56,495 nucleotides of DNA from JAUVXY01 sp964392345 (GCA_964392345.1 CAYMPQ010000002.1:1-56495), one strand, 5' to 3'. Shown: positions 1-8,596, numbered from the stretch's first letter. The notes: generated from the letters alone by a model not told the origin. Numbers and translations are program-made.

Positions 1-457
1 CAGGTTCCACCAGTATTCCAAAAATCACATCATATTTTAGCTCTATCTTAAAGCTCATACTGAAGATCTTTTCTCTTAAACTGTCATTGACTCTACATTT
101 TAAAATTATCAAAACATCAATATCCGATTCTTCATCAAAATCGCCCCTTGCTTTTGAGCCGTAAAGAATAATTTCAGCATCTGGAAACCTTTCAAGCAAT
201 CTTTTTTTCAATTCCAGTAATGCCTTTTTTTCGTTCCATTTTAAATTCAGGTGATCTAAATCTTTAATTTTTTCCACCTTTATTTGTTTGCCGGCATTCA
301 TCATCCAGCTATCAATAGCTTCCCTTTTAAATCTCCACATTCCACCAATTTTAACACCTGGCAATTTTCCTTGTTTAGCAAGTTTGTAGACAGTTTTTTC
401 ATTAATCTTCAAATAAAGGGAGATGTCTCTGATAGTCATTATTTCATTGTTTTCCAT
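1..457 (-). CDS. HTH (excisionase-type) - nucleotidyltransferase fusion, 3' end cut by window edge
   Basis: The reading frame starts at ATG 457 (reverse strand), preceded by AGAGAGG, and stays open to base 1, giving about 152 visible residues. Residues ~5-50 look like a MerR/excisionase-type helix-turn-helix (MTIRDISLYLKINEKTVYKL, then GVKIGGMWRFKREAIDSWM). Residues ~75-152 carry a minimal nucleotidyltransferase core with the GSx10DxD signature (GSKARGDFDEESDID). Such NTases (MNT/MntA class) often act as antitoxins that AMPylate a HEPN partner; any partner would lie outside the window to the left. Fusion of a DNA-binding domain to the NTase suggests possible autoregulation, which is inference. 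A second, unfused MNT gene lies at 12473. Confidence 0.8.
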   Translation of the reverse strand, partial: MENNEIMTIRDISLYLKINEKTVYKLAKQGKLPGVKIGGMWRFKREAIDSWMMNAGKQIKVEKIKDLDHLNLKWNEKKALLELKKRLLERFPDAEIILYGSKARGDFDEESDIDVLIILKCRVNDSLREKIFSMSFKIELKYDVIFGILVEP

Positions 458-846
458 TTTAGCCTCTCTTTCAGATTTGCGCGGCAAGGTCTTTGTAGTC
501 TACTAAATATATAGAGAAAATTAGAGAAAGTCAAGGTAAAAATTAACTAATTTACCTTTTTTACGCAAAAGAGTATGGAACCACCTGGGGTCGCTTGATA
601 CTATAACAAAATTTGAATATAGCGGAAGCGGGGACAGCATGCTTCATATTTATAACATTAGCCTCACAAAAAAATGATTTTTAGTGCAGGCACATGCATA
701 TTGTGGTAAACTTCTTAAGTGCTTTTTGGTAATAAAAGCACGAAACCTTTGGAATTTAAAATCTACTGGTATGATTGCTGCGCTTGCCTAACCGCAAAGC
801 GAAACTATGGAAAATGAGTAACTACACGAAATAAAAGGAGAAAAAA
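458..846. other. intergenic region, no gene recognised
   Basis: About 390 bp between the leftward HTH-NTase gene and etfB. I see no convincing coding sequence. A short forward frame at 284-514 is the complement of the NTase gene. The only clear element is the etfB ribosome binding site (AAAAGGAG at 833-840). The stretch around 600-650 (GCGGAAGCGGGGACAGC) is more GC-rich than its surroundings and could be debris of a mobile element, but I cannot name it. Confidence 0.5.
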
Positions 847-1644
847 TTGAATATCATTATTCTAATTAAACAGGTACCGGAAACAAGCAATGTAAAGATG
901 GATGAAGAGACTGGTACAATGATAAGGGATGGAGTGGAAAGCATTATCAATCCACTTGACCTTTATGCTATTGAAGTTGGAATTCAGCTAAAAGAAAAAT
1001 TTGGAGGGAAAATAACGGTAATTACTCTCGGTCCACCAGGTGCGGAGAAGGCTTTAAAGGAAGCAATTTCTATGGGATGCGATGAAGGTGTATTAATATC
1101 AGGAAGAGAATTTAAAGGTTCAGATACCTGGGCCACTTCTTATGCATTGGCTGAAGCTATAAAAAAGATAGAAAATTATGACTTAGTTTTAGCAGGTGAG
1201 CGTGCAACTGATGGCGATACTGGCCAAGTTGGTCCCGGTGTTGCTTCATTTTTAAATCTTGCCCTTGTTACCTACATAAGTAAGATTGTTGAAGTCTCCT
1301 ATAAAAATATTATAGTGGAAAGGCTTGTAGAAGATGGTTATGAAATCTTAAAGGCGCCGCTGCCAGCTCTGCTGACTATGGTTAAGGAAATAAGCTTTCC
1401 GCGTCTTCCTACATTACGTGGAAAACAGAAGGCTAAAAAGACTGAAATTCCTGTATGGTCAACAGAAAATATGGAACTGGACAAATCAAAGCTTGGGCTG
1501 AAAGGTTCACCAACAAGAGTTGTAAAAATTGGTCACCCCAGGGTTACTCGGAATGGCACAATTGTAAAAGCAACTGACGATGAAAGCATTTCAGAAGCTA
1601 TTGACAGATTATTAAAATTTATGCGGGAAAAAGAATTAATTTAA
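847..1644 (+). CDS. etfB: electron transfer flavoprotein subunit beta (EtfB/FixA)
   Basis: 265 residues starting at TTG 847, 6 bp after AAAAGGAG; no better ATG is available. The N-terminus MNIIILIKQVPETSNVKMD and the ERATDGDTGQVGP segment (~residues 118-130) are family hallmarks; the latter lines the EtfB nucleotide/FAD site. Etf beta pairs with EtfA to shuttle electrons between a flavin dehydrogenase and an acceptor in the cytoplasm. It is followed after 13 bp by etfA and then by a GlcD-type dehydrogenase, the same order as lctBCD of the confurcating lactate dehydrogenase of acetogens. A bifurcating mode is therefore likely but not proven from sequence. Confidence 0.93.
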   Translation: MNIIILIKQVPETSNVKMDEETGTMIRDGVESIINPLDLYAIEVGIQLKEKFGGKITVITLGPPGAEKALKEAISMGCDEGVLISGREFKGSDTWATSYALAEAIKKIENYDLVLAGERATDGDTGQVGPGVASFLNLALVTYISKIVEVSYKNIIVERLVEDGYEILKAPLPALLTMVKEISFPRLPTLRGKQKAKKTEIPVWSTENMELDKSKLGLKGSPTRVVKIGHPRVTRNGTIVKATDDESISEAIDRLLKFMREKELI

Positions 1645-1657
1645 GGAGGGCAATAAG

Positions 1658-2659
1658 ATGAGCTATCGCGGTGTATGGACCATAGCTGAGGAAAGCCGGG
1701 GGAAAATAAAAGAAGTATCTTATGAACTTTTGGCGCGAGGGAGAAAATTAGCTGATAAATTAGGAGTAGAGCTGGCATCAGTGCTGCTTGGCAGCAATAT
1801 AAGCGAGTCTGAACTCAAGCAGCTTATCTATAGGGGGGCAGATAAGGTATATGTTGTAGATGCCCCTGAGCTGGAAAACTTTATTGCAGAAAATTATAGC
1901 AATGTACTGGTTGATTTAATTAATAAATATAAGCCCGAGATTATAATTGCAGGGGCGACAACGAGCGGCAGGACTTTGATGCCGCATGTATCTGTCCGGG
2001 TTAATGCCGGACTTACTGCTGATTGTACCGAACTTGACATAGAGCAAGAAACAAAAAATTTATTGCAGACAAGACCTGCTATAGGCGGCAATATTTTGGC
2101 AACAATTAAAACACCCAACAACAGGCCCCAAATGGCTACAGTAAGAGTAAAATCTTCCAAGCCGGCTCCAATTGATAAGAGCAGAAGTGGAGAGATAATA
2201 AATATCAAGCTCAAGCAAGAGCTGATTGATGGGAGGGTGGAAAGAATAGGATTTAGGAAAGCTGAAGGTGAAACCGTAGGTATTCAGGACGCAGATGTTG
2301 TAGTGGCAGGCGGAAGAGGTTTAAAAAAAGGAGAGAACTTTACACTAATCCGGGAACTTGCAGAAAAATTGGGCGGAGTTGTTGGTGCATCCAGGGATGC
2401 TGTTGACAGGGGCTGGGTGTCTTACCCGCACCAAGTAGGCTTAAGCGGCAAGACCATATCTCCAAAATTGTATATAGCGATTGGCATTTCAGGGGCAATT
2501 CAGCATTTAGCCGGTATAAAAACTGCAGATACTGTTGTCGCAATAAACAGTGATCCAGATGCGCAGATTTTTAAAGTGTCGGACTTCGGAATCGTAGGGG
2601 ATCTGTTTGAGGTCATACCTCTGTTAAATGAAAGATTGGCGAAGAGGGGGGACAAGTAA
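1658..2659 (+). CDS. etfA: electron transfer flavoprotein subunit alpha (EtfA/FixB)
   Basis: 333 residues from ATG 1658 with AAGGAGGG at 1643-1650. The C-terminal FAD domain is intact: VVAGGRGLKKGENF (~210-223), VGASRDAVDRGWV, then GLSGKTISPKLYIAIGISGA and INSDPDAQIF. It has the normal EtfA length; the N-terminal ferredoxin-like extension present in some confurcating LctC proteins is absent. Forms the Etf heterodimer with the upstream gene and would exchange electrons with the downstream GlcD-type flavoprotein. Its stop codon is one base before the next gene's ATG. Confidence 0.94.
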   Translation: MSYRGVWTIAEESRGKIKEVSYELLARGRKLADKLGVELASVLLGSNISESELKQLIYRGADKVYVVDAPELENFIAENYSNVLVDLINKYKPEIIIAGATTSGRTLMPHVSVRVNAGLTADCTELDIEQETKNLLQTRPAIGGNILATIKTPNNRPQMATVRVKSSKPAPIDKSRSGEIINIKLKQELIDGRVERIGFRKAEGETVGIQDADVVVAGGRGLKKGENFTLIRELAEKLGGVVGASRDAVDRGWVSYPHQVGLSGKTISPKLYIAIGISGAIQHLAGIKTADTVVAINSDPDAQIFKVSDFGIVGDLFEVIPLLNERLAKRGDK

Positions 2660-2660
2660 C

Positions 2661-4079
2661 ATGAAATATAATCCAGTAACAAATAAAATCATAGCTAAGC
2701 TGGTTAAAATTGCTGGCAGTAAAAATGTCTTAACTGATAAGGAAAAAATAGAGGCTTACTCACATGATGAGATGCCAAAGGAACAATACGCACACATGCC
2801 AGAAGTTGTAGTAACACCTGAAACAGCAGAGGAAATAGCAGAGATTGTTAAACTGGCTAACAAGGAGCTGATACCAGTTACTCCGCGCGGCGCAGGCAGC
2901 GGACTATCAGGCGGCGCCATACCTGTTTTTGGCGGTATTGTAGTTTCTGTTGAAAAGATGAATAAGGTTTTGGAAATAGATTATGAAAATATGGTAATGG
3001 TTCTGGAACCGGGTGTGGTTACAAATGATGTGAACGAACTTATTGCAGAGAGAAATTTGTTTTATGCAGGCTATCCTATGAGTCTGGAAACCTGTTTTAT
3101 AGGCGGCAATGTAGCTGAAAATGCAGGAGGCGGCAAAGCTATCAAATACGGTGTTACGGGCCGGTATATTTTAGGATTGGAAATAGTTACTCCGGCAGGT
3201 GAGATAATTCAGTTTGGCGGTAAACTTGTCAAGGATGTTGTTGGATATAATATAAAGCAGTTGATAATAGGATCAGAGGGAACTTTAGGGATTGTGACCA
3301 AAGTAATTGTTAAACTATCACCGCTGCCAAAATATAAAGTGGATTTGCTCGTTTTATTTAAAGATGTCAAATCTGCTATTTCTATGGTTTCGCGGATACT
3401 TACAAAAACAGGAATAACTCCTACTTCTATTGAATTTATGGATAAGCTGTCTGTCCAAACATCATGCAAGTATTTAAACGAGCATCTCCCATACCAAAAA
3501 GCAGGCGCTATGCTGCTGATAGAAGTTGATGGCAACCGCGAAGACCATGTTAGCGATGATGCTGAAACTATTGGAGAACTATGTCTTGAAAATGGAGCAA
3601 TAGAAGTCTATGTGGCAGATAATTACACTACCCAGGAAAGAATTTGGAGTGTGAGACGTAATATTGCTGAAGCCTTTAAAGTAGTGAGTCCCCATCAGAG
3701 TTTGGAGGATATTGTAGTGCCGATAGCATATATTCCTGATTTAATGCCTGAGATTGCTCTAATTTCTAAAAAATATGATATTCAGATTCCATGTTATGGC
3801 CACGCCGGTGATGGAAATCTGCATGCAACTCTTGTAAAAAATCCTAAGAGCACCATGGAAGATTGGTATGAGATTGAGGTAAAAAGTTTAAAAGAATTAT
3901 ATGAAGCAGCGATAAAGCTCGACGGCACTATAAGCGGCGAGCATGGCATTGGCTCCAAGCGAAAAGATTTTATGGAAATTGCGGTAAGCAAAAATGAACT
4001 GGATTTAATGCGTAGAATTAAAAAAGCTTTTGATCCTAATGGCATCATGAACCCAGGAAAGATATTTGATATGGAATAG
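2661..4079 (+). CDS. glcD: FAD-linked 2-hydroxyacid (lactate/glycolate) dehydrogenase, GlcD/LctD family
   Basis: 472 residues from ATG 2661; an in-frame ATG at 2628 lies inside etfA, whereas 2661 has GAGGGGGG just upstream, so 2661 is preferred. The N-terminal PCMH-type FAD-binding domain shows PRGAGSGLSGGAIP (~75-90), ETCFIGGNVAENAGG and KDVVGYNIKQLIIGSEGTLG. The C-terminal FAD-oxidase domain has the CYGHAGDGNLHATL motif and the SGEHGIGSKRK loop. Family members oxidise D-lactate, glycolate or related 2-hydroxyacids. Coupling to etfBA suggests NAD-dependent lactate oxidation driven by ferredoxin, as in Acetobacterium LctBCD. Substrate is not determinable here. Confidence 0.9.
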   Translation: MKYNPVTNKIIAKLVKIAGSKNVLTDKEKIEAYSHDEMPKEQYAHMPEVVVTPETAEEIAEIVKLANKELIPVTPRGAGSGLSGGAIPVFGGIVVSVEKMNKVLEIDYENMVMVLEPGVVTNDVNELIAERNLFYAGYPMSLETCFIGGNVAENAGGGKAIKYGVTGRYILGLEIVTPAGEIIQFGGKLVKDVVGYNIKQLIIGSEGTLGIVTKVIVKLSPLPKYKVDLLVLFKDVKSAISMVSRILTKTGITPTSIEFMDKLSVQTSCKYLNEHLPYQKAGAMLLIEVDGNREDHVSDDAETIGELCLENGAIEVYVADNYTTQERIWSVRRNIAEAFKVVSPHQSLEDIVVPIAYIPDLMPEIALISKKYDIQIPCYGHAGDGNLHATLVKNPKSTMEDWYEIEVKSLKELYEAAIKLDGTISGEHGIGSKRKDFMEIAVSKNELDLMRRIKKAFDPNGIMNPGKIFDME

Positions 4080-4107
4080 TGGAACAGGAAGGTCTTATTT
4101 ATAATAT

Positions 4108-4578
4108 TTATTTTACCGAGAATTCTTTAATTTCTTCCAGCTTATCATTTAGATAAACTTCGGCGCTGTATCTTCCCGGCGGGAAACCTTCAGCTATTTT
4201 AATATTAAACGCGAAATAGCCTGAACCGGGGTTTTCTGTTGTAAGTTCCTGAATATCTATCTCCTTGCTGATTTCAAGGTAGTTCCACACAACACGCAGT
4301 TTGTCTTCTGGCGTAAAGTCTGTAATTTTAACAGATAGATAAATAGCTGCGGTATCAGGCGGAAAGACATTTGTGACATTAGAAGGTGCAGAGTTTTCGT
4401 CAACTTTTTTACAGATAGCAACCTCTTTAATTGAAGCTGGTTCACTGCTTATAACGTCATGTACTTTTTCCTTAATTTGAGTTGTTCTGCCGGCGCATCC
4501 TGTAAGCATCAGAGAAATAAATAATGCAGTGAGAGTAAAAAACAATACTCTGTTAAAAACAAATGTTCTATTTTTCAT
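4108..4578 (-). CDS. lipoprotein of unknown function
   Basis: 156 residues on the reverse strand, facing the glcD 3' end. The N-terminus has a charged segment, a hydrophobic stretch (VLFFTLTALFISLML) and a lipobox LTGC with Cys at ~28, so it should be a secreted lipid-anchored protein. The remainder is soluble and beta-rich in appearance, with PPDTAAIYLSVKITDF and PPGRYSAEVYLNDK segments that suggest an Ig-like or carbohydrate-binding-like sandwich. I recognise no family. The gene stands alone between glcD and the degenerate antitoxin locus. Confidence 0.7.
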   Translation of the reverse strand: MKNRTFVFNRVLFFTLTALFISLMLTGCAGRTTQIKEKVHDVISSEPASIKEVAICKKVDENSAPSNVTNVFPPDTAAIYLSVKITDFTPEDKLRVVWNYLEISKEIDIQELTTENPGSGYFAFNIKIAEGFPPGRYSAEVYLNDKLEEIKEFSVK

Positions 4579-4742
4579 ATACTACTCTTCTTGCTTTTTT
4601 ACGGTTTTTGCTAACTAGCAGGCTGTTTTATTGTAAAATAATAATATAAGAAAAATAAATTTATGTAAATGGTGCTGTTAAAATCTGTAATATATTGAGT
4701 TATAATATCTGTAATGTATTACGGATAGTCAGTGGGCTTATT

Positions 4743-4946
4743 GTGATAACATATCCGAGAGAAGAAATTATATCTTCCAGTAAAACAGCAAAAATTTTAG
4801 GTTTAGTTTTGTCTAATTTAAAAACAGGAAAACTCAGTAGAGCAGTGATATCAAGAAACAATAAACTTGAGGCTGTAATTTTACCAATTGAATATAAAGG
4901 AAGCATATGAGTTAATAGAGCATATAGAGATTTATAAAATAAATTT
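4743..4946 (+). pseudogene. Phd/YefM-type antitoxin, frameshifted
   Basis: From GTG 4743 the frame encodes a Phd-like core: ISSSKTAKILGLVLSNLK then AVISRNNKLEAVILPIE, matching the usual layout of prevent-host-death antitoxins. The frame then runs out at a TGA at 4908-4910, but the +1 frame immediately continues with the expected helical tail, EAYELIEHIEIYKIN, at ~4899-4944. A single-base indel near 4893-4903 thus separates the two halves. The end of the tail runs into the start of udg. No toxin (Doc/RelE/PIN) is seen next to it. It is probably a decayed or orphan antitoxin; a sequencing error cannot be excluded. Confidence 0.6.
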
Positions 4947-4958
4947 TTGGAAAGAGAT

Positions 4959-5678
4959 ATGGAAAATAGTACAAAAAGAGAAAAGCTTAAAGAATTTTAT
5001 TTTCAAATCAAGGACTGCAAAAAATGCGAGCTTTACAAGAGCAGGACTAAATTTGTTTTTGGCAGCGGCTGTGCTGATGCACCTGTCATTTTTGTAGGCG
5101 AAGCTCCCGGCAAAAATGAAGATATCCAGGGCAAACCTTTTGTGGGACAGGCAGGCAAATTACTTGATAAGCTGCTTTTTTCAATTGGTTTTGAAAGAAA
5201 TCAGATTTTTATAGCAAATGTCCTAAAATGCAGGCCGCCGGGAAACAGGGATCCGAGAGTTGATGAAATAAATATATGCAAAGAGCATCTTTCCAGGCAG
5301 ATAGAAATAATAGATCCAAAGATAATCTGCACAATGGGCAAATTTTCTACACAGCTTCTGCTCGATACTTCAGCAGGAATAACCAATCTCAGGGGGAAAG
5401 TTTTTAGAATTGGAGGCAGAATTATTCTTCCGATAAATCATCCGGCAGCTGCTCTGTATACACCATCAAGAATGTCAATACTGATGGAAGATTTTCAAAA
5501 GATAAAGGGCCTGCTTAATTCAGGTGCAGAGCCGAAGGAAGATGAGGGTAGTGCTGAAAAAAAGAAGAACATTCCCAGAAGATCTGCCGCAAGTACATTG
5601 AGCATAAATGAAGCAGGCAGCAGCAGTACTGACGTGGGCAATGGCAACAATAAAAGTGAACAGTTAGGTCTTTTTTAA
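4959..5678 (+). CDS. udg: uracil-DNA glycosylase, family 4 ([4Fe-4S])
   Basis: About 239 residues. ATG 4959 is preferred over the in-frame TTG 4947. Family-4/5 features: CKKCELYKSR at the N-terminus supplies the first two cluster cysteines, followed by VGEAPGKNEDIQGKPFVG (catalytic motif 1), VLKCRPPGNRDP with the third cysteine, IICTMGK with the fourth, and the INHPAAALY motif. It removes uracil arising from cytosine deamination during base excision repair. The last ~45 residues are a low-complexity charged tail (EPKEDEGSAEKKKNIPRR) not needed for the fold. The stop is directly followed by the tsaE ATG, so translation is likely coupled. Confidence 0.92.
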   Translation: MENSTKREKLKEFYFQIKDCKKCELYKSRTKFVFGSGCADAPVIFVGEAPGKNEDIQGKPFVGQAGKLLDKLLFSIGFERNQIFIANVLKCRPPGNRDPRVDEINICKEHLSRQIEIIDPKIICTMGKFSTQLLLDTSAGITNLRGKVFRIGGRIILPINHPAAALYTPSRMSILMEDFQKIKGLLNSGAEPKEDEGSAEKKKNIPRRSAASTLSINEAGSSSTDVGNGNNKSEQLGLF

Positions 5679-6206
5679 ATGCAACTAAAAATTACTTCAA
5701 ATTCTGCAGTATTCACTAAAAAATTAGGTAAAAATTTCTCAAAAATTATTTCTAACGGAGATATTATCCTATTTTCAGGCGAGCTTGGTGGGGGCAAAAC
5801 AACTTTTATTTCCGGGCTGGCCAAAGGATTGGGCATAAGAGAAAATATTTCAAGTCCAAGTTTTACCATACTTAATGTATATAATACTCACAGGAAAAAT
5901 AAATTAGTACATGCAGATTTTTATCGTTTAGAAAATATTGAAGATATAGCGGAAATTGGTGTTGAAGATTATTTATATGACAAGCGTGCAGTAGTCTGCA
6001 TAGAGTGGGGAGATAAAATAAGAAAATATATTGACAGGGACTGTCTTGAAGTAGAAATAAGTTATTTATTTGCAGATGATGGAAGCGATAGTTTAAATAA
6101 TTTAGACAGGAGGCTTGTCACTTTTAAAAGTTTTAGCCAGTATTGGGATAACAAATTAACAAAATTTATGGCAAGATTTAAATATGATGAATATTTTAGG
6201 GATTGA
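5679..6206 (+). CDS. tsaE: tRNA t6A biosynthesis ATPase TsaE
   Basis: 175 residues, ATG 5679 immediately after the udg stop. It has the P-loop GELGGGKTTF (~residues 34-43), SSPSFTILN, HADFYRLE and a CIEWGDKI motif, all typical for TsaE/YjeE. It energises the TsaB-TsaD complex that adds threonylcarbamoyl to A37 of ANN-decoding tRNAs. The C-terminus carries about 30 extra residues with little conservation. It overlaps tsaB by 23 bp, consistent with one operon udg-tsaE-tsaB-tsaD. Confidence 0.93.
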   Translation: MQLKITSNSAVFTKKLGKNFSKIISNGDIILFSGELGGGKTTFISGLAKGLGIRENISSPSFTILNVYNTHRKNKLVHADFYRLENIEDIAEIGVEDYLYDKRAVVCIEWGDKIRKYIDRDCLEVEISYLFADDGSDSLNNLDRRLVTFKSFSQYWDNKLTKFMARFKYDEYFRD

Positions 6207-7023
6207 CAGCAGCAGCAGGAATTTAAGCGCGGCAGTAAACAGAGATGATAAATTGTTGTCTGAGGTGATAAATCATGAAAGTTCAAAGCACATGGTAAAC
6301 ATAATTAAGTTTACGGATAAAGCTTTGTGCAAGGCAGGCCTTTCCATAAAAGATGTAGATGTTTTTGGAGTTAATCTTGGGCCGGGAGACTTTACCGGCA
6401 CAAGGATAGGGGCCAGTGTTATAAAAACATTGTCATGGGTAGAAAAAAAGTGTGCTTACGGAATAAATTCCCTTGATGTTCACGCAGTGATGTGTGCCTT
6501 TAAAAATAAAAATACAATAGCAAAGAATTTACTTAATGGCAGGCCCGTGACAATAGCTCCTTGCCTGGATGTTAAGAGAAGCGAAGTTTACTTTTCTTTT
6601 TATGGTATTTCAGAAGACGAAAATGATGTTTGCCATAAATCAGAAAAGAAGATTATAGCCAGTATGATAATTGGAGCGAAGAAATATAATATAAAAAGAA
6701 TTGGAGATTACCACTTGGCTAACAAGGATGAACTGATAGAGAAATTCAATATTTTTTTTGAAAACGAAGTTTTAAAAATACAGAGTAAGGAAATAGCACA
6801 TGTAAATCCTGCAGTAATTGTTTGCGGCAGCTCCTACGCCAGCCATAGAAGCACAATGCTGGACTTAATCAGGAGCAGCAGCAGCTTTATTCTGGACAAG
6901 AGGTTGCTTTATTCTCAGGCAAGGTATGTGAATTTGTGCTCTTACTTTAATGCTTTAGAAAAAGTGGAACTCAAAAATCTCGCTCCTGTTTATGTAAGAG
7001 ATTTTGTACCTTTTGGAAATTAA
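6184..7023 (+). CDS. tsaB: tRNA t6A biosynthesis protein TsaB
   Basis: 279 residues from ATG 6184; ATG 6187 is an equally possible start. The N-terminal ASKHA ATPase-like fold shows LGIDSSSRNLSAAV and NLGPGDFTGTRIGASVIKTL (~70-90), the signature of the TsaB/YeaZ scaffold that dimerises with TsaD. It is longer than the usual ~220-240 residues, mostly from an insertion in the C-terminal half (~residues 115-245). It lies between tsaE and tsaD, overlapping the former. No rimI acetyltransferase is fused or adjacent. Confidence 0.9.
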   Translation: MMNILGIDSSSRNLSAAVNRDDKLLSEVINHESSKHMVNIIKFTDKALCKAGLSIKDVDVFGVNLGPGDFTGTRIGASVIKTLSWVEKKCAYGINSLDVHAVMCAFKNKNTIAKNLLNGRPVTIAPCLDVKRSEVYFSFYGISEDENDVCHKSEKKIIASMIIGAKKYNIKRIGDYHLANKDELIEKFNIFFENEVLKIQSKEIAHVNPAVIVCGSSYASHRSTMLDLIRSSSSFILDKRLLYSQARYVNLCSYFNALEKVELKNLAPVYVRDFVPFGN

Positions 7024-7025
7024 GA

Positions 7026-8090
7026 ATGAAAAACGGCGGCATCTTAAATATTATGAGTATTGAGGAAAAAGAAAATAAAAAAGACATTTATATATTAGGT
7101 ATTGAAACATCATGCGATGATACATGTGCTTCTATGGTAAAAAATGGTTCAGTGATATTATCCAGCGTAGTATCATCTCAGGATGAGATCCACAGAAAAT
7201 ATGGAGGAATAGTTCCTGAGATTGCATCAAGGAAACATATTGAAGTTATAGACATTATAATAAAAGAAGCAATAAATAAGTCGGGCATAGATATTAGCTC
7301 TATAAATGCAGTCAGTGTTACCAATAGGCCCGGGCTGATTGGTTCGCTTCTTGTTGGCGTAGGCGCAGCAAAGGCTATATGCTATGCAAGGAATATACCG
7401 CTTATTGCAGTAAATCACCTTAAGGCTCATATTTATTCAAATGTTCTGGCACATCCCAATATAAGAGGAGGGTTTATCGGGCTTGTAGTTTCAGGCGGCC
7501 ATTCAAGCTTATACCTGATGGATAACGATAAGTGCAGCATGAAGCTTGTAGGGCAAACTGTGGATGATGCGGTTGGTGAAGCATTTGATAAAATTGCAAG
7601 GTATCTAAACCTTGGTTATCCCGGAGGGCCGATAATTGATAAATTATCTAAAAGCGGCAATTCTGATTACATTGATTTTCCGAGACCTATGATAAATAGC
7701 GGAGACTTTAATTTTAGCTTTAGCGGACTTAAAACTTCTCTTATCTATCGTACAAAAAAAGATAAAAAACTAATGCACAAGGAAAATATACCAGATCTTG
7801 TAGCAAGTTTTCAGAAAGCCGCGGTAGATGTGCTGGTTGAAAAAACTATTAGGGCATGCAGGAAGTACGGGATGGATAAGATTTTAGTTAGCGGGGGAGT
7901 GGCTGCAAATAGCAGGCTTAGAGAAGAGTTTACAAAAAGGTGCAGCAGTAATAATATATCTGTTTATATTCCGCCGCTTTCAATGTGTATGGACAACGCT
8001 GCAATGGTAGCTTGCCTTGGCTACTATGAATATTTGAAGGGGAATTTCAGCAGCCTTGATGTTGATGTTTATTCAAGGACAGATCAATAG
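7026..8090 (+). CDS. tsaD: tRNA N6-adenosine threonylcarbamoyltransferase TsaD
   Basis: 354 residues from ATG 7026; ATG 7053 (MSIEEKENKK) is an alternative start without a clear SD. Conserved blocks: ILGIETSCDDTCASMV, YGGIVPEIASRKHIE, the metal-binding NHLKAHIYSN (HxxxH), VVSGGHSSLYLM, DDAVGEAFDKIAR, and LVSGGVAANSRLRE. It catalyses the final transfer of threonylcarbamoyl from TC-AMP to A37. Last gene of the udg-tsaEBD run; the next gene begins after a 188-bp gap carrying the groESL promoter. Confidence 0.96.
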   Translation: MKNGGILNIMSIEEKENKKDIYILGIETSCDDTCASMVKNGSVILSSVVSSQDEIHRKYGGIVPEIASRKHIEVIDIIIKEAINKSGIDISSINAVSVTNRPGLIGSLLVGVGAAKAICYARNIPLIAVNHLKAHIYSNVLAHPNIRGGFIGLVVSGGHSSLYLMDNDKCSMKLVGQTVDDAVGEAFDKIARYLNLGYPGGPIIDKLSKSGNSDYIDFPRPMINSGDFNFSFSGLKTSLIYRTKKDKKLMHKENIPDLVASFQKAAVDVLVEKTIRACRKYGMDKILVSGGVAANSRLREEFTKRCSSNNISVYIPPLSMCMDNAAMVACLGYYEYLKGNFSSLDVDVYSRTDQ

Positions 8091-8159
8091 TTTTGTAAGC
8101 CTGACTGTGGGCATGTTTAGTAGTTCGTATTTCTGTAGAAAAATTTTTTTTAATTAATC

Positions 8160-8188
8160 TTGATTTTTTAGTTTTCATGTATTATTAT
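8160..8188 (+). promoter_or_regulatory. sigma-70 promoter of groESL
   Basis: TTGATT at 8160-8165 and TATTAT at 8183-8188 are separated by exactly 17 bp. The predicted start (~8195) lies at the edge of the CIRCE operator, the arrangement expected for HrcA repression. Confidence 0.75.
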
Positions 8189-8196
8189 CTTTAAAG

Positions 8197-8223
8197 TTAG
8201 CAGTCTAGTAGTTAGAGTGCTAA
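8197..8223 (+). promoter_or_regulatory. CIRCE operator (HrcA binding site)
   Basis: TTAGCAGTC (8197-8205), 9-bp spacer, GAGTGCTAA (8215-8223). This matches the CIRCE consensus TTAGCACTC-N9-GAGTGCTAA with one mismatch in the left arm. HrcA, its repressor, is encoded at 25760 in this same window. Confidence 0.93.
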
Positions 8224-8278
8224 CTTATTATTATGATTATGCACAAATGTGTAAGTATTCTTAAAAAGGAGGTAAAAA

Positions 8279-8566
8279 ATGGGCTACAGACCACTTGGTG
8301 ACAGGTTGATAGTTAAACCAAAAGAGAGTGAAGAAAAAACCAAAAGCGGAATAGTTCTTCCAGATTCTGCTAAAGAGAAACCACAGGAAGGAAAGGTAAT
8401 TTCTGTAGGTAAAGGGGCTAAAGATGACAAGGGAAATATAATCCCTATGGAAGTAAAAAAAGGAGATGCAGTTTTGTATTCGAAGTACTCAGGAACGGAA
8501 GTAAAAATTGATGGCGAAGAACATTTAATAATAAAGGAAAGTGATGTTCTCGCAATTATAGAGTAA
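8279..8566 (+). CDS. groES: co-chaperonin GroES
   Basis: 95 residues from ATG 8279, 7 bp after AAAGGAGG. It starts YRPLGDRLIVKPKESEEKTKSG and includes the mobile loop SGIVLPDSAKEKPQEG and the YSKYSGTEVKIDGEEHLI core. Caps the GroEL folding chamber. First gene of the heat-shock operon with groEL 30 bp downstream; repressed through the CIRCE upstream. Confidence 0.97.
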   Translation: MGYRPLGDRLIVKPKESEEKTKSGIVLPDSAKEKPQEGKVISVGKGAKDDKGNIIPMEVKKGDAVLYSKYSGTEVKIDGEEHLIIKESDVLAIIE

Positions 8567-8596
8567 AAAATTTTTTAAAAAGGAGGATTGATAATA

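Noticed and set aside
4888..5097. 69-codon frame overlapping the udg start as an independent gene
   Set aside because: Its first third fits the tail of the frameshifted Phd antitoxin and the rest is the shadow frame of udg.
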